Positions 18,682 through 27,664 are shown, numbered from the stretch's first letter. The stretch is 64,000 bases of DNA from Lachnospiraceae bacterium AD3010 (GCA_000622025.1 JHWU01000009.1:86597-150596); one strand, 5' to 3'. A program made the numbers and translations. The notes: generated by a model from the sequence alone, not told the origin.

Positions 18682-20040
18682 ATGGCAACCCGTAAAGAAA
18701 ACAAGATGGGTGTTCTGCCCGTTAAACAGCTTGTAATATTCATGTCCCTGCCCATGATGATCTCAATGCTGGTGCAGGCACTGTATAACGTAGTTGACAG
18801 TATTTTTGTTTCCCAGATCAATGAAAACGCCCTGACGGCGGTTACACTGGCCTTCCCTATGCAAACTCTTATGATAGCAGTGGGAAGCGGAACAGGCGTG
18901 GGCATCAATGCCCTTCTTTCCCGCTCCCTGGGTGAGAAACGCTTTGACCGTTCGGATGCGGCGGCGAATATGGGTATCTTCCTGACCTTCTTAAGCTATA
19001 TTCTCTTTCTGATCATAGGACTCTTTCTTTCCCGTGGCTTTATAATGACACAGACAAATGAAAAGGAGATTCTGGAATACGGAGCAACTTACCTCAGGAT
19101 GGTAAACTGCCTTTCCCTCGGTCTCTTTTTCCAGATGACCTTTGAGCGTCTCCTGCAGTCCACGGGCAGGACCTTCTACAGTATGATATCCCAGGCAACG
19201 GGAGCCATCATCAACATTATCTTTGATCCGATAATGATCTTCGGTCTTTTCGGTCTCCCGCGAATGGGCGTCGCCGGCGCAGCGCTTGCCACGATCTTCG
19301 GCCAGTCCGTAGCAGCCCTGCTTGGTCTGTTCCTGAACCTGAAATACAACAGTGATATAAATCTTTCATTTAAGAAGATATTAAATATAGACGTCTCTGT
19401 GATAAAGGAGATCTATATGGTGGGGGTTCCTTCCATACTGATGATGTCCATAGGTTCTATAATGACCTATCTCATGAACAGGATCCTCATTGTATTCTCC
19501 ACCACCGCGACAGCCGTATTCGGTGCGTACTTCAAGCTTCAGAGCTTCTTCTTCCTTCCGGTTTTCGGTCTGAATAACGGCGTTATCCCGGTCCTTGCCT
19601 ACAATTACGGGGCAAAGAAAAAAGAGCGTATATATGAAACACTAAAATTCTCCATAGTTCTTGCTGTTTGTATTATGTTAACCGGAACTATCATCTTTGA
19701 AATAATGCCCGATAAACTCCTCGGTTTTTTCAATGCCTCTGAGGATATGCTAAGGATCGGTATTCCGGCCTTAAGAATTATGGGTCTCATATTCCCCGTT
19801 GCAGGAGCCTGTATTGCCATGGGTTCCATATTCCAGGCTTTTTCCGAAAGCATTTATTCCCTGATAATCTCAGTCGGAAGACAGCTTGTGCTGCTGATAC
19901 CCGCAGCCTGGCTATTGTCCCTTACCGGAGTTGTGGATAACGTGTGGTGGGCGTTCCCCATTGCGGAGATCGGCTCCTTTATCCTGTCCACTCTGTTTTT
20001 CCGGCGCCTCATGAAAAAGATATCTGCGGAGCTGTCATGA
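18682..20040 (+). CDS. MATE-family multidrug/cation efflux transporter
   Basis: A 452-residue integral membrane protein with twelve predicted helices. It fits the MATE family: GVLPVKQLVIFMSLPMMISM opening, LYNVVDSIFVSQIN in helix 1-2, GVGINALLSRSLGE in the first half, and the repeat-related GLNNGVIPVLAYNYGAKKKER in the second half. Such transporters export drugs or metabolites using Na+ or H+. A GAAAGGAG site precedes the ATG. It begins 51 bases after the DtxR-type gene and may share its transcript; it overlaps the HD gene by four bases. Confidence 0.93.
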   Translation: MATRKENKMGVLPVKQLVIFMSLPMMISMLVQALYNVVDSIFVSQINENALTAVTLAFPMQTLMIAVGSGTGVGINALLSRSLGEKRFDRSDAAANMGIFLTFLSYILFLIIGLFLSRGFIMTQTNEKEILEYGATYLRMVNCLSLGLFFQMTFERLLQSTGRTFYSMISQATGAIINIIFDPIMIFGLFGLPRMGVAGAALATIFGQSVAALLGLFLNLKYNSDINLSFKKILNIDVSVIKEIYMVGVPSILMMSIGSIMTYLMNRILIVFSTTATAVFGAYFKLQSFFFLPVFGLNNGVIPVLAYNYGAKKKERIYETLKFSIVLAVCIMLTGTIIFEIMPDKLLGFFNASEDMLRIGIPALRIMGLIFPVAGACIAMGSIFQAFSESIYSLIISVGRQLVLLIPAAWLLSLTGVVDNVWWAFPIAEIGSFILSTLFFRRLMKKISAELS

Positions 20041-20522
20041 ATAAAAAGCTTAAAAGAGAAATCAGTCTGATCCTCCGAAGCGAGGTGTTTTCCAGACTTA
20101 AAGGTCAGACGCACCACATCAATACCACATTGGACCGGCATATTATCTCGGTCACTTTAGTCTGCAACAGGATCTATTCATTTCTTAAGAAGTTTAATAT
20201 TATGATCAGTGAAGAAGAGCTTATAATTGCGGCTCTCTGCCATGATCTGGGAATGTCTGACCGGCATAATAAAGATGTTTTCCCGACTCACAGCGATCTG
20301 GCGCTTAAGCATGGTGAACGCAGCGTATATTATGCCAGAGGGATACTGGGAGAGGATTTCACTCCAAAGGAAGAAGAAATAGTAAAGCAGCATATGTTTC
20401 CCATGCTGCTTCCGCCCCGCTGCATAGAGGGCTGGATACTGATTACTGCCGATAAATACTGTACCGTCAAGGACTTCTTCGGAAGTGCCTTCTGCTGTTT
20501 ACCTTTTCATAAGAAATTTTAA
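20037..20522 (+). CDS. HD-domain phosphohydrolase-like protein
   Basis: The 161-residue protein starts at the ATG that overlaps the MATE stop (ATGA). It contains an HD-domain pattern: an early His (TTLDRHIISVTL), the metal-binding ALCHDLGM with the HD pair, then HSDLALKHGERS and a later KQHMFP. These fit metal-dependent phosphohydrolases of small clostridial HD proteins. The substrate is unknown. A clear terminator follows 144 bases downstream. Confidence 0.8.
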   Translation: MNKKLKREISLILRSEVFSRLKGQTHHINTTLDRHIISVTLVCNRIYSFLKKFNIMISEEELIIAALCHDLGMSDRHNKDVFPTHSDLALKHGERSVYYARGILGEDFTPKEEEIVKQHMFPMLLPPRCIEGWILITADKYCTVKDFFGSAFCCLPFHKKF

Positions 20523-20665
20523 GAAATTCTTTTGTTCAAAGACACAAACCGTTTTCAAAGATAACGAATTTTAGACACAGTTTCCCTGTATCATATGATT
20601 CATAAAAGAAATGTGAATTGACTTTTTCATAACTCTCCTTAAAACTAATTATTTTACTCCCTCTA

Positions 20666-20692
20666 AGCCCGCAATTGTGCCGCGGGCTTTTT
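20666..20692 (+). terminator. Rho-independent terminator after the MATE/HD genes
   Basis: Perfect stem AGCCCGC / GCGGGCT (20666-20672 and 20682-20688) with a nine-base loop, followed by a run of T. Confidence 0.88.
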
Positions 20693-20732
20693 GATTTCCG
20701 GGAAAATGCCTGTCTAAAACGCAGATGATCGC

Positions 20733-21653
20733 TTAAACCTCTTCGTAGAAGGTGTCCGGCTTTTCGCTGTCAAACTGTTCGTTAGCAAACATCACCGTTA
20801 CAAGATCCCTGTCCTTTTCAAGATTTGTAATACTGTGAGTGTACCCCGGCAGCATTATGACAGCTCTCATATCCTCACCCCTAACTTCAAAGCTGTATAC
20901 CCGGTCACTTCCGATCTTTCTTAATCTGATAAGACCGTGACCCGATACCACAATAAAGATCTCCCACTTTGTATTATGCCAGTGCTGCCCCCGTGTCACA
21001 CCGGGCTTCGCAATGTTAACGGAAACCTGCCCGCAGCTCTCGGTTTTGATGAGTTCACTGAAAACCCCTCTGTTATCCGTATTCATTTTGACGGGATACG
21101 ACATCCTCTTCTCGGGAAGAAACGAGAGATAGAGGGAATAAAGCTTATAGGAAAAGCTGTCCCGGGGCATTTCCCGGATAAAGAGCGTGCTGTTCAGAAG
21201 GCTGAATGATTCCAGTGCTTCGATAACGGAATCCACCGTCACCTTATAGGTTTTCGGAAAGGACCCCTCCTTTCCTTCCAGCAGATCCAGTACCGTCTCT
21301 ATAAGATCCTCCACAAAAAGCAGCTCCAGTACTGCACCTTCTCTATACTCCGGATAATCCTTATTCTCCGCTGCAGCTTCACAGAGCCGCTGCATAAATG
21401 AACCTGAATCGTCCCATTTCCCGACTATCATAGGAGCGCTGTAATTAAAGATCTCCTTTTCTCCGAGCCTTACCTTCAGGGCATCATCTTCTTCCGAGGG
21501 AAGGATTATCAATGTATCACCTCCCTCAGAAGCTGAAACCGAGCTAATGGAAAGCTCGGTCCTGCTCCGGTTCCTTCCGTCGCAGATCGCCCTCAGATTT
21601 TCAATAAAATTCCTTCTTAAAAAACCGTCTTTTCCGAGAACCGATATCTTCAT
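20733..21653 (-). CDS. CapF-like cupin protein with degenerate N-terminal domain
   Basis: The last 115 residues match the cupin domain of CapF-type polysaccharide enzymes: the (D)NRGVFSELIKT opening, GVTRGQHWHNTKWEIFIV with the metal-binding HWH, and VIMLPGYTHSITN, ending ANEQFDSEKPDTFYEEV. CapF normally has a full Rossmann reductase before this cupin. Here the first 190 residues keep only MKISVLGKDGFLRRNFIENL and lack the usual catalytic YxxxK, so the reductase activity is doubtful. It overlaps amrS by one base (TGATG), which ties it to the AmmeMemoRadiSam operon instead of a capsule cluster. Confidence 0.72.
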   Translation of the reverse strand: MKISVLGKDGFLRRNFIENLRAICDGRNRSRTELSISSVSASEGGDTLIILPSEEDDALKVRLGEKEIFNYSAPMIVGKWDDSGSFMQRLCEAAAENKDYPEYREGAVLELLFVEDLIETVLDLLEGKEGSFPKTYKVTVDSVIEALESFSLLNSTLFIREMPRDSFSYKLYSLYLSFLPEKRMSYPVKMNTDNRGVFSELIKTESCGQVSVNIAKPGVTRGQHWHNTKWEIFIVVSGHGLIRLRKIGSDRVYSFEVRGEDMRAVIMLPGYTHSITNLEKDRDLVTVMFANEQFDSEKPDTFYEEV

Positions 21654-22483
21654 CACACATTTCCTTCATACACGTATTCGAGGCTTTCCCTGGCGGCCTC
21701 CGCAAGAGAATAGATAAGCCTCCTGTCCGTTGCTTCTCTGTCAGTCATTTTATACTGCGGGAAAAATCTGGATATGTGGTACGGGATCTCTTTTCCCTTA
21801 CCGCCATTAAGTCCCGCTATCCAGGAGGCTATCTCACGGATCTCTCCGGCCGAATCATTGATCCCCGGAACGATAAGCGTGGTGATCTCCATATGGCAGC
21901 TTTTTGCAGCCTCCTCTATAAAGCTTAAGGTCTGATCGAGATCGCCCTGCAGGACGTCCCTGTAGACCTCCTTCGAAAAGGATTTAAGATCTATGTTCAT
22001 AGCATCAATATATGGAAGGATCTCCTGTAAAACAGTGAGCTCCGCGGTACCGTTTGAAACCAGCACGTTCTTCATACCGGCTCTTTGGACCATACGTGCA
22101 GTGTCCCGTACGAATTCATAACCTACCAGCGCTTCATTATAGGTGTAGGCAACACCGATATTACCGTTCTTCCTTTCTCTTTCCGCAATACTTAAGATCC
22201 ACTCCGGATCCGCCCTCTCAAAGCCTGTATCATCTGTCTGGGAGATCTCATAGTTCTGGCAGAACGGGCAGCGGAGATTGCAGCCGTAAGAACCCAGGGA
22301 CAATATGCGGCTTCCCGGAAAAAAACGGTACAACGGCTTCTTTTCTATGGGATCAAGAGCAAGAGAGGTAATGACCCCATAATTCCTGGCTTCGATCCGC
22401 CTGTTTACGTTATGTCTCGCCCTGCAATAGCCTGTCTGGCCCTCCTTCAGGTCGCAGTGGCGGAAACAGACCTCACACCTCAT
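21653..22483 (-). CDS. amrS: AmmeMemoRadiSam system radical SAM enzyme
   Basis: Radical SAM enzyme of the AmmeMemoRadiSam set, whose chemistry is still unsettled. Counting from my chosen ATG at 22483 (276 residues), the radical SAM cluster motif is CNLRCPFC at residues 68-75; an N-terminal Cys set, CEVCFRHC with a later GYC, is the usual second signature. I prefer ATG 22483 over the upstream start at 22561 because the family starts just before the first Cys pair. The start overlaps the amrA stop by 11 bases, and the gene ends on the cupin gene. Confidence 0.9.
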   Translation of the reverse strand: MRCEVCFRHCDLKEGQTGYCRARHNVNRRIEARNYGVITSLALDPIEKKPLYRFFPGSRILSLGSYGCNLRCPFCQNYEISQTDDTGFERADPEWILSIAERERKNGNIGVAYTYNEALVGYEFVRDTARMVQRAGMKNVLVSNGTAELTVLQEILPYIDAMNIDLKSFSKEVYRDVLQGDLDQTLSFIEEAAKSCHMEITTLIVPGINDSAGEIREIASWIAGLNGGKGKEIPYHISRFFPQYKMTDREATDRRLIYSLAEAARESLEYVYEGNV

Positions 22484-23864
22484 GCCTAGTAACCTCAAAG
22501 CGTTCCAGCTGTACATCCTTGTCATTAACGGATATACCTGCCTTCTGCTTCGCAATGGCAACCTGCTCTTCTATGGTATCCACACCATCAAGATTCGGAA
22601 GCAAAAGTCCCCTCTTCATTCCCTTAGTGACGATGACGCCGTAACGCTTCACATCCAGCTCTTCTTCGGAATCAATTTCCTCCGGTTCATTTAGAATATC
22701 CACACTGTACTCAAGGAACGGAAGCTCGTCCACCCTGACCGGAGCAAATCTGGGATCCCTGGTGGATGCGCTTATCGCGTTACTTATGATCTCTTCCGCA
22801 ATTGAGTCCCTTACCGGAAGAATGGTCCCGATACAGCCTCTCAGCGCTCCATCGATATGGAGGGACACAAAGGCTCCGGCTTTTTTCTCAAGCATTTCTG
22901 AAGGAAGTCCTTCGGGCAGTTTTATTATTTTCCCGTCCCTGATATAGCTTTCTATAGTCCTGCGGGCCAGGCTGATATATTCGTCCTCTGAATTCTTCCT
23001 CATTTCAAACCTTTCCTTTGCGGTAAAATACCACTTATCAAAGAAATTCCGCTTCGGATCCTCTCCCCTTACGCGGAAGGTGCATATACCGTAGCCCACA
23101 CCCGTCACATCCTGATGGGAAAGCCTCTCTATTTCAAGAGCGCTTCTGTCAAAGGCTCCGGCCATTATCACAAAAGAACGGTGCCCGCATTCTGCGGATT
23201 TCTCAAGGAGCTCAGGCTCAAAGTCCAATAGTCTCTCAAATTCACCGCTCCCCATAACCTCCATGATCCTTTTGTCGTATTCAGGTCCTGCGGGGTCGAA
23301 GCCGTAAGGGCCATGAACCTGAAGCTTGTGGGAAAGATCCCCGCTCGCCACATAGAGCACACGTCTGTCAAGCTCTTCTGCCGCCTTTTTTATCATCATT
23401 CCCAGGCTGTAATGCTCCAAAAGAGAAATACCGGATATCCCAAGCCTCACAAGCCTGAAATCCTTATATTTTTTCAGAATAAAATAAAGCGGTACCATGG
23501 TGCCGTGATCAAGCTCGGGACTTCTCTCTCCCTCCGTACCTGCGGGAAAATTCACCTCGGCACAGAGCTCCACGATACGATCCCTGAGCTCCGTATCATA
23601 GTCCACATTCATTCCTGCCCCGGGAGCATTAAACTGACGCAGATTCCCTCCGGCTCCGCTTCCCGGACAGATATGCAGATAGTCTCCGTACATCACCACA
23701 TGGGGCGATGACAGGACAATGGTATCGGGCTTCATGGCGGCGACAAAATCCGCCGCCTTTTCATATGCCCTTGTGGTTTCTTCTATGACTCTCTCTTCAC
23801 CCTTTCCCACCTCCGGAACAATGAGGGGCGGGTGAGGCACCATAATACCGCCTATTATTGCCAT
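22473..23864 (-). CDS. amrA: AmmeMemoRadiSam system protein A (LigB-like domain plus AMMECR1 domain)
   Basis: A 463-residue two-domain protein. Residues 1-280 form a class III extradiol-dioxygenase-like (LigB/MEMO-related) domain with candidate metal residues in VPHPPLIVPEVG, SSPHVVMYGD and ASGDLSHKL. Residues 295-463 are the AMMECR1 domain, with ARRTIESYI, GALRGCIGTI, STRDPRFAPV and GLLLPNLDGVDTIEEQ. The domain pairing and the adjacent radical SAM gene define the system. The catalysed reaction is not established. AAAGGAGG precedes the ATG, and thiT ends 23 bases upstream, so this is probably controlled by the TPP riboswitch. Confidence 0.9.
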   Translation of the reverse strand: MAIIGGIMVPHPPLIVPEVGKGEERVIEETTRAYEKAADFVAAMKPDTIVLSSPHVVMYGDYLHICPGSGAGGNLRQFNAPGAGMNVDYDTELRDRIVELCAEVNFPAGTEGERSPELDHGTMVPLYFILKKYKDFRLVRLGISGISLLEHYSLGMMIKKAAEELDRRVLYVASGDLSHKLQVHGPYGFDPAGPEYDKRIMEVMGSGEFERLLDFEPELLEKSAECGHRSFVIMAGAFDRSALEIERLSHQDVTGVGYGICTFRVRGEDPKRNFFDKWYFTAKERFEMRKNSEDEYISLARRTIESYIRDGKIIKLPEGLPSEMLEKKAGAFVSLHIDGALRGCIGTILPVRDSIAEEIISNAISASTRDPRFAPVRVDELPFLEYSVDILNEPEEIDSEEELDVKRYGVIVTKGMKRGLLLPNLDGVDTIEEQVAIAKQKAGISVNDKDVQLERFEVTRHEV

Positions 23865-23887
23865 CTTTCCTCCTTTGTACGGAAGCT

Positions 23888-24574
23888 TCAGGCAGTCTTT
23901 ACAACGCCCTCCTGCTGCAGCGCAAGTGCTTTCACGCTGTTCAATGCCTTAGAAACCGCAGGCACAAGAAGGATCACAATAGTGAACCCTGCTTCCGCAA
24001 AAATATATGCACCGTTATAAGTAAAAGAATACACTGCAGGATTCATTCCCTCGGGGGCATAATCCGCGAAGAAGATGAAGCCTGAAAGGAAGGCGAATAC
24101 AAATCTCCCGATGACACCTATTATATACCCTTTTATCAATCCATGCTTTGCATTATGGAAAATACCCGAGAGCCCCAGAGCTCCGAAAGCAAAGATATAA
24201 TCACAGAATACCTGTGGTACGCTTAAAATGTAGGGATCAACTATAAGCTGGAGAAGACCATACGCAAGGGCTGCACTGAGCCCGGTCCTGAGTCCGTACC
24301 AGTATCCGATCAAAGTGATAAAGAACATGGAAAACAGCGTGACTGATCCGCCCATTGGCATATGAAATATCTTGATAAATGATGTTACATAGGCGAGTGC
24401 CATTGCCATGGCAGCAAAAACAAGTCTTTTGGTTCCCGTTCTCATCCTTGTTGCTGTAGAAGTAACGTAACAGGCAAGAAGCAGCAGCAGGATCATCAGC
24501 CCAATGATCGCCGTATAGCCTACTCCTGTAAGTGCATAACTTCCGTCCTCTGTGAGTGTTGCAAAAATAGACAT
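23888..24574 (-). CDS. thiT: Energy-coupled thiamine transporter S component
   Basis: A 228-residue membrane protein of the ECF S-component class that binds thiamine and works with a shared EcfAAT module encoded elsewhere. It has six predicted helices; the conserved ThiT segments include a GGSVTLFSMFF stretch, an IGYWYGLRTGLSAALAYGLLQ segment with the YG-tract, and DYIFAFGALGLSGIF. The TPP riboswitch immediately upstream strongly supports the ligand. The N-terminus has an extra hydrophobic segment before the core. The following gene is amrA after 23 bases. Confidence 0.95.
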   Translation of the reverse strand: MSIFATLTEDGSYALTGVGYTAIIGLMILLLLLACYVTSTATRMRTGTKRLVFAAMAMALAYVTSFIKIFHMPMGGSVTLFSMFFITLIGYWYGLRTGLSAALAYGLLQLIVDPYILSVPQVFCDYIFAFGALGLSGIFHNAKHGLIKGYIIGVIGRFVFAFLSGFIFFADYAPEGMNPAVYSFTYNGAYIFAEAGFTIVILLVPAVSKALNSVKALALQQEGVVKTA

Positions 24575-24581
24575 AAAAAAA

Positions 24582-24605
24582 CCTCCTTAAAAATGCGCAC
24601 GGAGG
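24582..24605 (-). promoter_or_regulatory. Hairpin masking the thiT ribosome site
   Basis: On the minus strand CCTCC (24605-24601) can pair with the Shine-Dalgarno GGAGG (24586-24582), with a short loop, followed by TTTTTT just before the ATG. This would be the expression platform of the TPP riboswitch, acting by ribosome-site masking and possibly by termination. Confidence 0.7.
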
Positions 24606-24630
24606 GGTAAAATGACATCAAAATAAATGT

Positions 24631-24745
24631 CTCTGCTTTCCTACGCCGGTATTATCCGGTTCAGGTCCAAGGGTCCCCGTGTTCTGCAAAACATCTGCTC
24701 AACACAGGTTCTCAGCGAAAGCTCCCCCAGCGTTCCTATTAAGTT
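24631..24745 (-). ncRNA. TPP (thiamine pyrophosphate) riboswitch
   Basis: On the minus strand the leader reads GGGGGAGC..GCTGAGA, a variable arm, then ACCCTTGGACCTGAACCGG, ATAATACCGG and CGTAGGAAAGC. These are the conserved thi-box segments (GCUGAGA, ACCUGA, GG-UAAU-CC, GCGUAGG) in the right order. It controls thiT and probably the AmmeMemoRadiSam genes behind it. Confidence 0.95.
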
Positions 24746-24862
24746 TCGGCATTACTATAGCCGCTTTATGACTTCAGGTCAAGCATTTTGTCAGGTTTTC
24801 ATTGAAAACGCGCCGGAAGTATGTTATTTTTGTTACTGTTCGAAAGGAACGGTACGGATACT

Positions 24863-25897
24863 ATGGAAATGCCGATGGAATTCATACGGAAGCTGCCGAC
24901 TCCTATGGAGCTTAAGGAACAGTTTCCCGTAAGTCAGGAATTAAGCAAAATTATAGACAGGCGCCTTGAAGAGATAAAGGCTGTTTTTGAAGGAAGGGAT
25001 GACCGCTTTCTTCTAATAATCGGACCCTGCTCCGCAGACAATGAGGAAGCGGTAATGGACTATCTCACGAGGCTTGCCGGTGTTTACGATAAGGTAAAGG
25101 AAAGGATCCTGATAATCCCCAGGGTTTACACGAATAAGCCCCGCACCAAAGGCACCGGCTACAAGGGAATGCTGCACCAGCCGGATCCAGAAGGAAGCGA
25201 GGACCTTCTGGCGGGAATAATCGCCATAAGGGAGATGCACACAAGGGTGGTCCGTGAAACCGGCTTCACCTGTGCGGAGGAAATGCTCTATCCCGAAAAC
25301 CACCGCTACCTGTCCGATCTCTTATCCTATGTGGCTGTAGGTGCGAGATCTGTAGAAGACCAGCTGCACCGTATCGTTGCCAGCGGAATCGGTATTCCCG
25401 TGGGAATGAAGAATCCCACCGGCGGTGACATCACGGTCATGATGAATTCCATCTCCGCTGCCCGGAGCAGACAGAAATTCCTCTACAGAGGCTGGGAAGT
25501 AAAGACCGAAGGCAATCCACTTACCCACGCGATCTTAAGAGGATATGTGGATGCCTTCGGTATAAATCATCCGAATTATCACTATGAAGATCTCCGGACA
25601 CTCATAAAAAGCTACAAGGACAACGGACTGGACAATCCTTCCGTTATCATAGACTGCAACCACGCAAATTCCGGAAAGAAGTACCTGGAGCAGATCCGTA
25701 TCGCAAAGGACGTGATCCACAGCCGTCATGTATCAAAGACCATAAGGGATATCGTTAAAGGTCTTATGATAGAAAGCTATATCGAGGACGGCTGCCAGAA
25801 GATCGGTGAGGGAATATACGGAAAATCCATAACCGACCCCTGCCTCGGCTGGGAAAAAAGCGAAAGGCTCATTCTGGAGCTGGCGGAGATACTGTGA
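24863..25897 (+). CDS. aroF: 3-deoxy-7-phosphoheptulonate (DAHP) synthase, class I
   Basis: First enzyme of the shikimate pathway; it condenses PEP and erythrose-4-phosphate. Class I AroG/F/H motifs are present: LLIIGPCSADN, IIPRVYTNKPRTKGTGYKGM, the EMLYPENHRYLSDLLSYVAVGARSVEDQ-like region, NPTGGDITVMMNS and VIIDCNHANSGKK. I chose ATG at 24863, after GAAAGGA, giving 344 residues; earlier in-frame starts lie in the AT-rich leader. Which aromatic acid inhibits it cannot be told. It converges on the ACT/paaK/ior operon with one base between the stops. Confidence 0.95.
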   Translation: MEMPMEFIRKLPTPMELKEQFPVSQELSKIIDRRLEEIKAVFEGRDDRFLLIIGPCSADNEEAVMDYLTRLAGVYDKVKERILIIPRVYTNKPRTKGTGYKGMLHQPDPEGSEDLLAGIIAIREMHTRVVRETGFTCAEEMLYPENHRYLSDLLSYVAVGARSVEDQLHRIVASGIGIPVGMKNPTGGDITVMMNSISAARSRQKFLYRGWEVKTEGNPLTHAILRGYVDAFGINHPNYHYEDLRTLIKSYKDNGLDNPSVIIDCNHANSGKKYLEQIRIAKDVIHSRHVSKTIRDIVKGLMIESYIEDGCQKIGEGIYGKSITDPCLGWEKSERLILELAEIL

Positions 25898-25898
25898 T

Positions 25899-26333
25899 CT
25901 ATAATTCAGCGATGTTTTCCTGATCCACCAGATGGAAGCCCCCAAGCTCCAGAGTGGATTCGGCCCTGTCTATGTGTGCAACCTTCATTATGAGAAAGGC
26001 CTTATTGACTTCCTTCCCCCCAAGAAATGCATACATATACTCCAGATTGACCTGGGCTGCGGACAGTGTCTTCAGAACCTTATTCAGTCCCCCGGGCACA
26101 TCCGGTATCTCGACCGCCAGAACATCACTAAGGCGGTTTACAAATCCCGCATCCTTTAATACCGTGGTGGTCTCATAGACATCATCCACTATAAGCCTTG
26201 CTATTCCGAAGTCCTCTGTCTCCGCCACGGAAATGGCTCTCATATCGATATTGTTCTTTGCCAGCACCTCCGTCATTTCTTCAAGGGTGCCGGGCTTATT
26301 CTCCATAAAAACCGAAATCTGCTTTATACTCAT
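25899..26333 (-). CDS. Tandem ACT-domain protein
   Basis: A 144-residue protein made of two ACT domains: IKQISVFMENKPGTLEEMTE with NNIDMRAISVAE, and VEIPDVPGGLNKVLKTLS with QVNLEYMYAFL. ACT domains sense amino acids. This small two-ACT protein is regularly encoded with phenylacetate-CoA ligase and indolepyruvate oxidoreductase genes, so a regulatory role in aromatic 2-oxoacid metabolism is likely. GAGGAGGG precedes the ATG at 26333. It lies 13 bases after paaK. Confidence 0.88.
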   Translation of the reverse strand: MSIKQISVFMENKPGTLEEMTEVLAKNNIDMRAISVAETEDFGIARLIVDDVYETTTVLKDAGFVNRLSDVLAVEIPDVPGGLNKVLKTLSAAQVNLEYMYAFLGGKEVNKAFLIMKVAHIDRAESTLELGGFHLVDQENIAEL

Positions 26334-26346
26334 TAGATCGCCCTCC

Positions 26347-27648
26347 TCAGATCTTTCTGTTATCAATGACACGAACGGCCTTGCCCTCAGATCTCTGAAT
26401 GGACTTCGGAGCTACAAGAGTGACCTTTGCCTTTATGCCGAGCATTGACTGCATTCCGGCAACCAGCTTCGCCTGGCGTGCCTCGATCTCACCCAGATTA
26501 TCCGTAAACATTTCCGGGGTCATCTCCACATGCACGTCAAGTGTATCCGTATTGTTTACCCTGCCCACTATGATCTGATAGTTTGCGGCATAGCCGTTAT
26601 TTAAGAGAACTGTCTCTATCTGTGACGGGAATACATTTACTCCGCGGATAATGAGCATATCGTCCGTACGTCCCTTAGGCTTCGCCATTCTGATAAGGGT
26701 CCGTCCGCAGGAACATTTCTTCCGTGAAAGCTTGCAGATATCACGCGTACGGTAGCGGAGAAGCGGAAATGCCTCCTTATCAAGAGCCGTAAATACCAGC
26801 TCTCCCTCCGTATCATCCGGAAGAACCTCCCCGGTATCGGGATCTATGATCTCAGGAATAAAGTGATCCTCGTTTACGTGCATTCCCTTCTGCTCTGAGC
26901 ACTCAAAAGCCACTCCGGGTCCTGATAGCTCCGTAAGACCATAGATATCATAGGCCTTTATCCCCATTGTTTTTTCTATGTCACGGCGCATCTCCTCACT
27001 CCATGCTTCGGCGCCGAATATTCCTGCCTTAAGAGGTATTTCCTCAGGTGAAAGACCCATCTCCTTCATCCTCTCTCCCAAAAACGCAGCGTAGCTCGGC
27101 GTGCAGCAGATAATGGAAGCCTCCAGATCCCTTATAAACATGATCTGCCTGTCGGTATTTCCAGATGAGATGGGAACTGTAAGACATCCAACCTTATGGC
27201 TTCCGTCATTTAGGCCCGCTCCACCTGTAAATAAACCGAAGCCGTAAGCCACCTGTACCACGCTTTTTTTTGTGCCGCCCGCCGCGGTAATGGCTCTGGA
27301 GGTACAATCAGACCAGAGATCCAGATCTTCCTTTGTATAAAAGGCCACAACTCTTTTCCCGGTGGTTCCCGATGTGGAATGGATACGCACACACTTTTCA
27401 AGGGGAACTCCCAGGAGACCATATGGGTAACACTCTCTTAAGTCTGCTTTTGAAAGAAAAGGAAGCTTATGAAGATCATCCCTTGATCTAATGTCATCGG
27501 GTGTTACTCCCTTTTCCTCCATCTTCTTCCTGTAGTAAGGCACATTGTCCCAAACATGCTTTACCTGTTTAACGAGCTTTTCATCCTGAAGCTTTTTCAT
27601 TTCTTTCAGGGGCATACACTCAAACTTCTTCTGAAAATACCTCTCCAT
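26347..27648 (-). CDS. paaK: Phenylacetate-CoA ligase family enzyme
   Basis: A 433-residue adenylate-forming enzyme that interconverts an aryl-acetate and its CoA ester with ATP/AMP. Motifs: RIHSTSGTTGKRVVAFYT (phosphate-binding loop), FGAEAWSEEMR, DIYGLTELSGPGVAFEC, and a C-terminal GRTDDMLIIRGVNVFPSQIE. I chose ATG 27648 with the GGAGG site, since the family starts near MERYFQKKFECM. Downstream of iorAB it would act on the aryl-acetyl-CoA made there, saving energy as ATP; this is inference from the operon. The exact substrate is open. Confidence 0.93.
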   Translation of the reverse strand: MERYFQKKFECMPLKEMKKLQDEKLVKQVKHVWDNVPYYRKKMEEKGVTPDDIRSRDDLHKLPFLSKADLRECYPYGLLGVPLEKCVRIHSTSGTTGKRVVAFYTKEDLDLWSDCTSRAITAAGGTKKSVVQVAYGFGLFTGGAGLNDGSHKVGCLTVPISSGNTDRQIMFIRDLEASIICCTPSYAAFLGERMKEMGLSPEEIPLKAGIFGAEAWSEEMRRDIEKTMGIKAYDIYGLTELSGPGVAFECSEQKGMHVNEDHFIPEIIDPDTGEVLPDDTEGELVFTALDKEAFPLLRYRTRDICKLSRKKCSCGRTLIRMAKPKGRTDDMLIIRGVNVFPSQIETVLLNNGYAANYQIIVGRVNNTDTLDVHVEMTPEMFTDNLGEIEARQAKLVAGMQSMLGIKAKVTLVAPKSIQRSEGKAVRVIDNRKI

Positions 27649-27664
27649 CCTTTTTAATTCCTCC

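Noticed and set aside
21653..22473. amrS as a pyruvate-formate-lyase-activating enzyme
   Set aside because: The N-terminal CEVCFRHC/GYC signature and the adjacent AMMECR1 gene identify the AmmeMemoRadiSam type instead.
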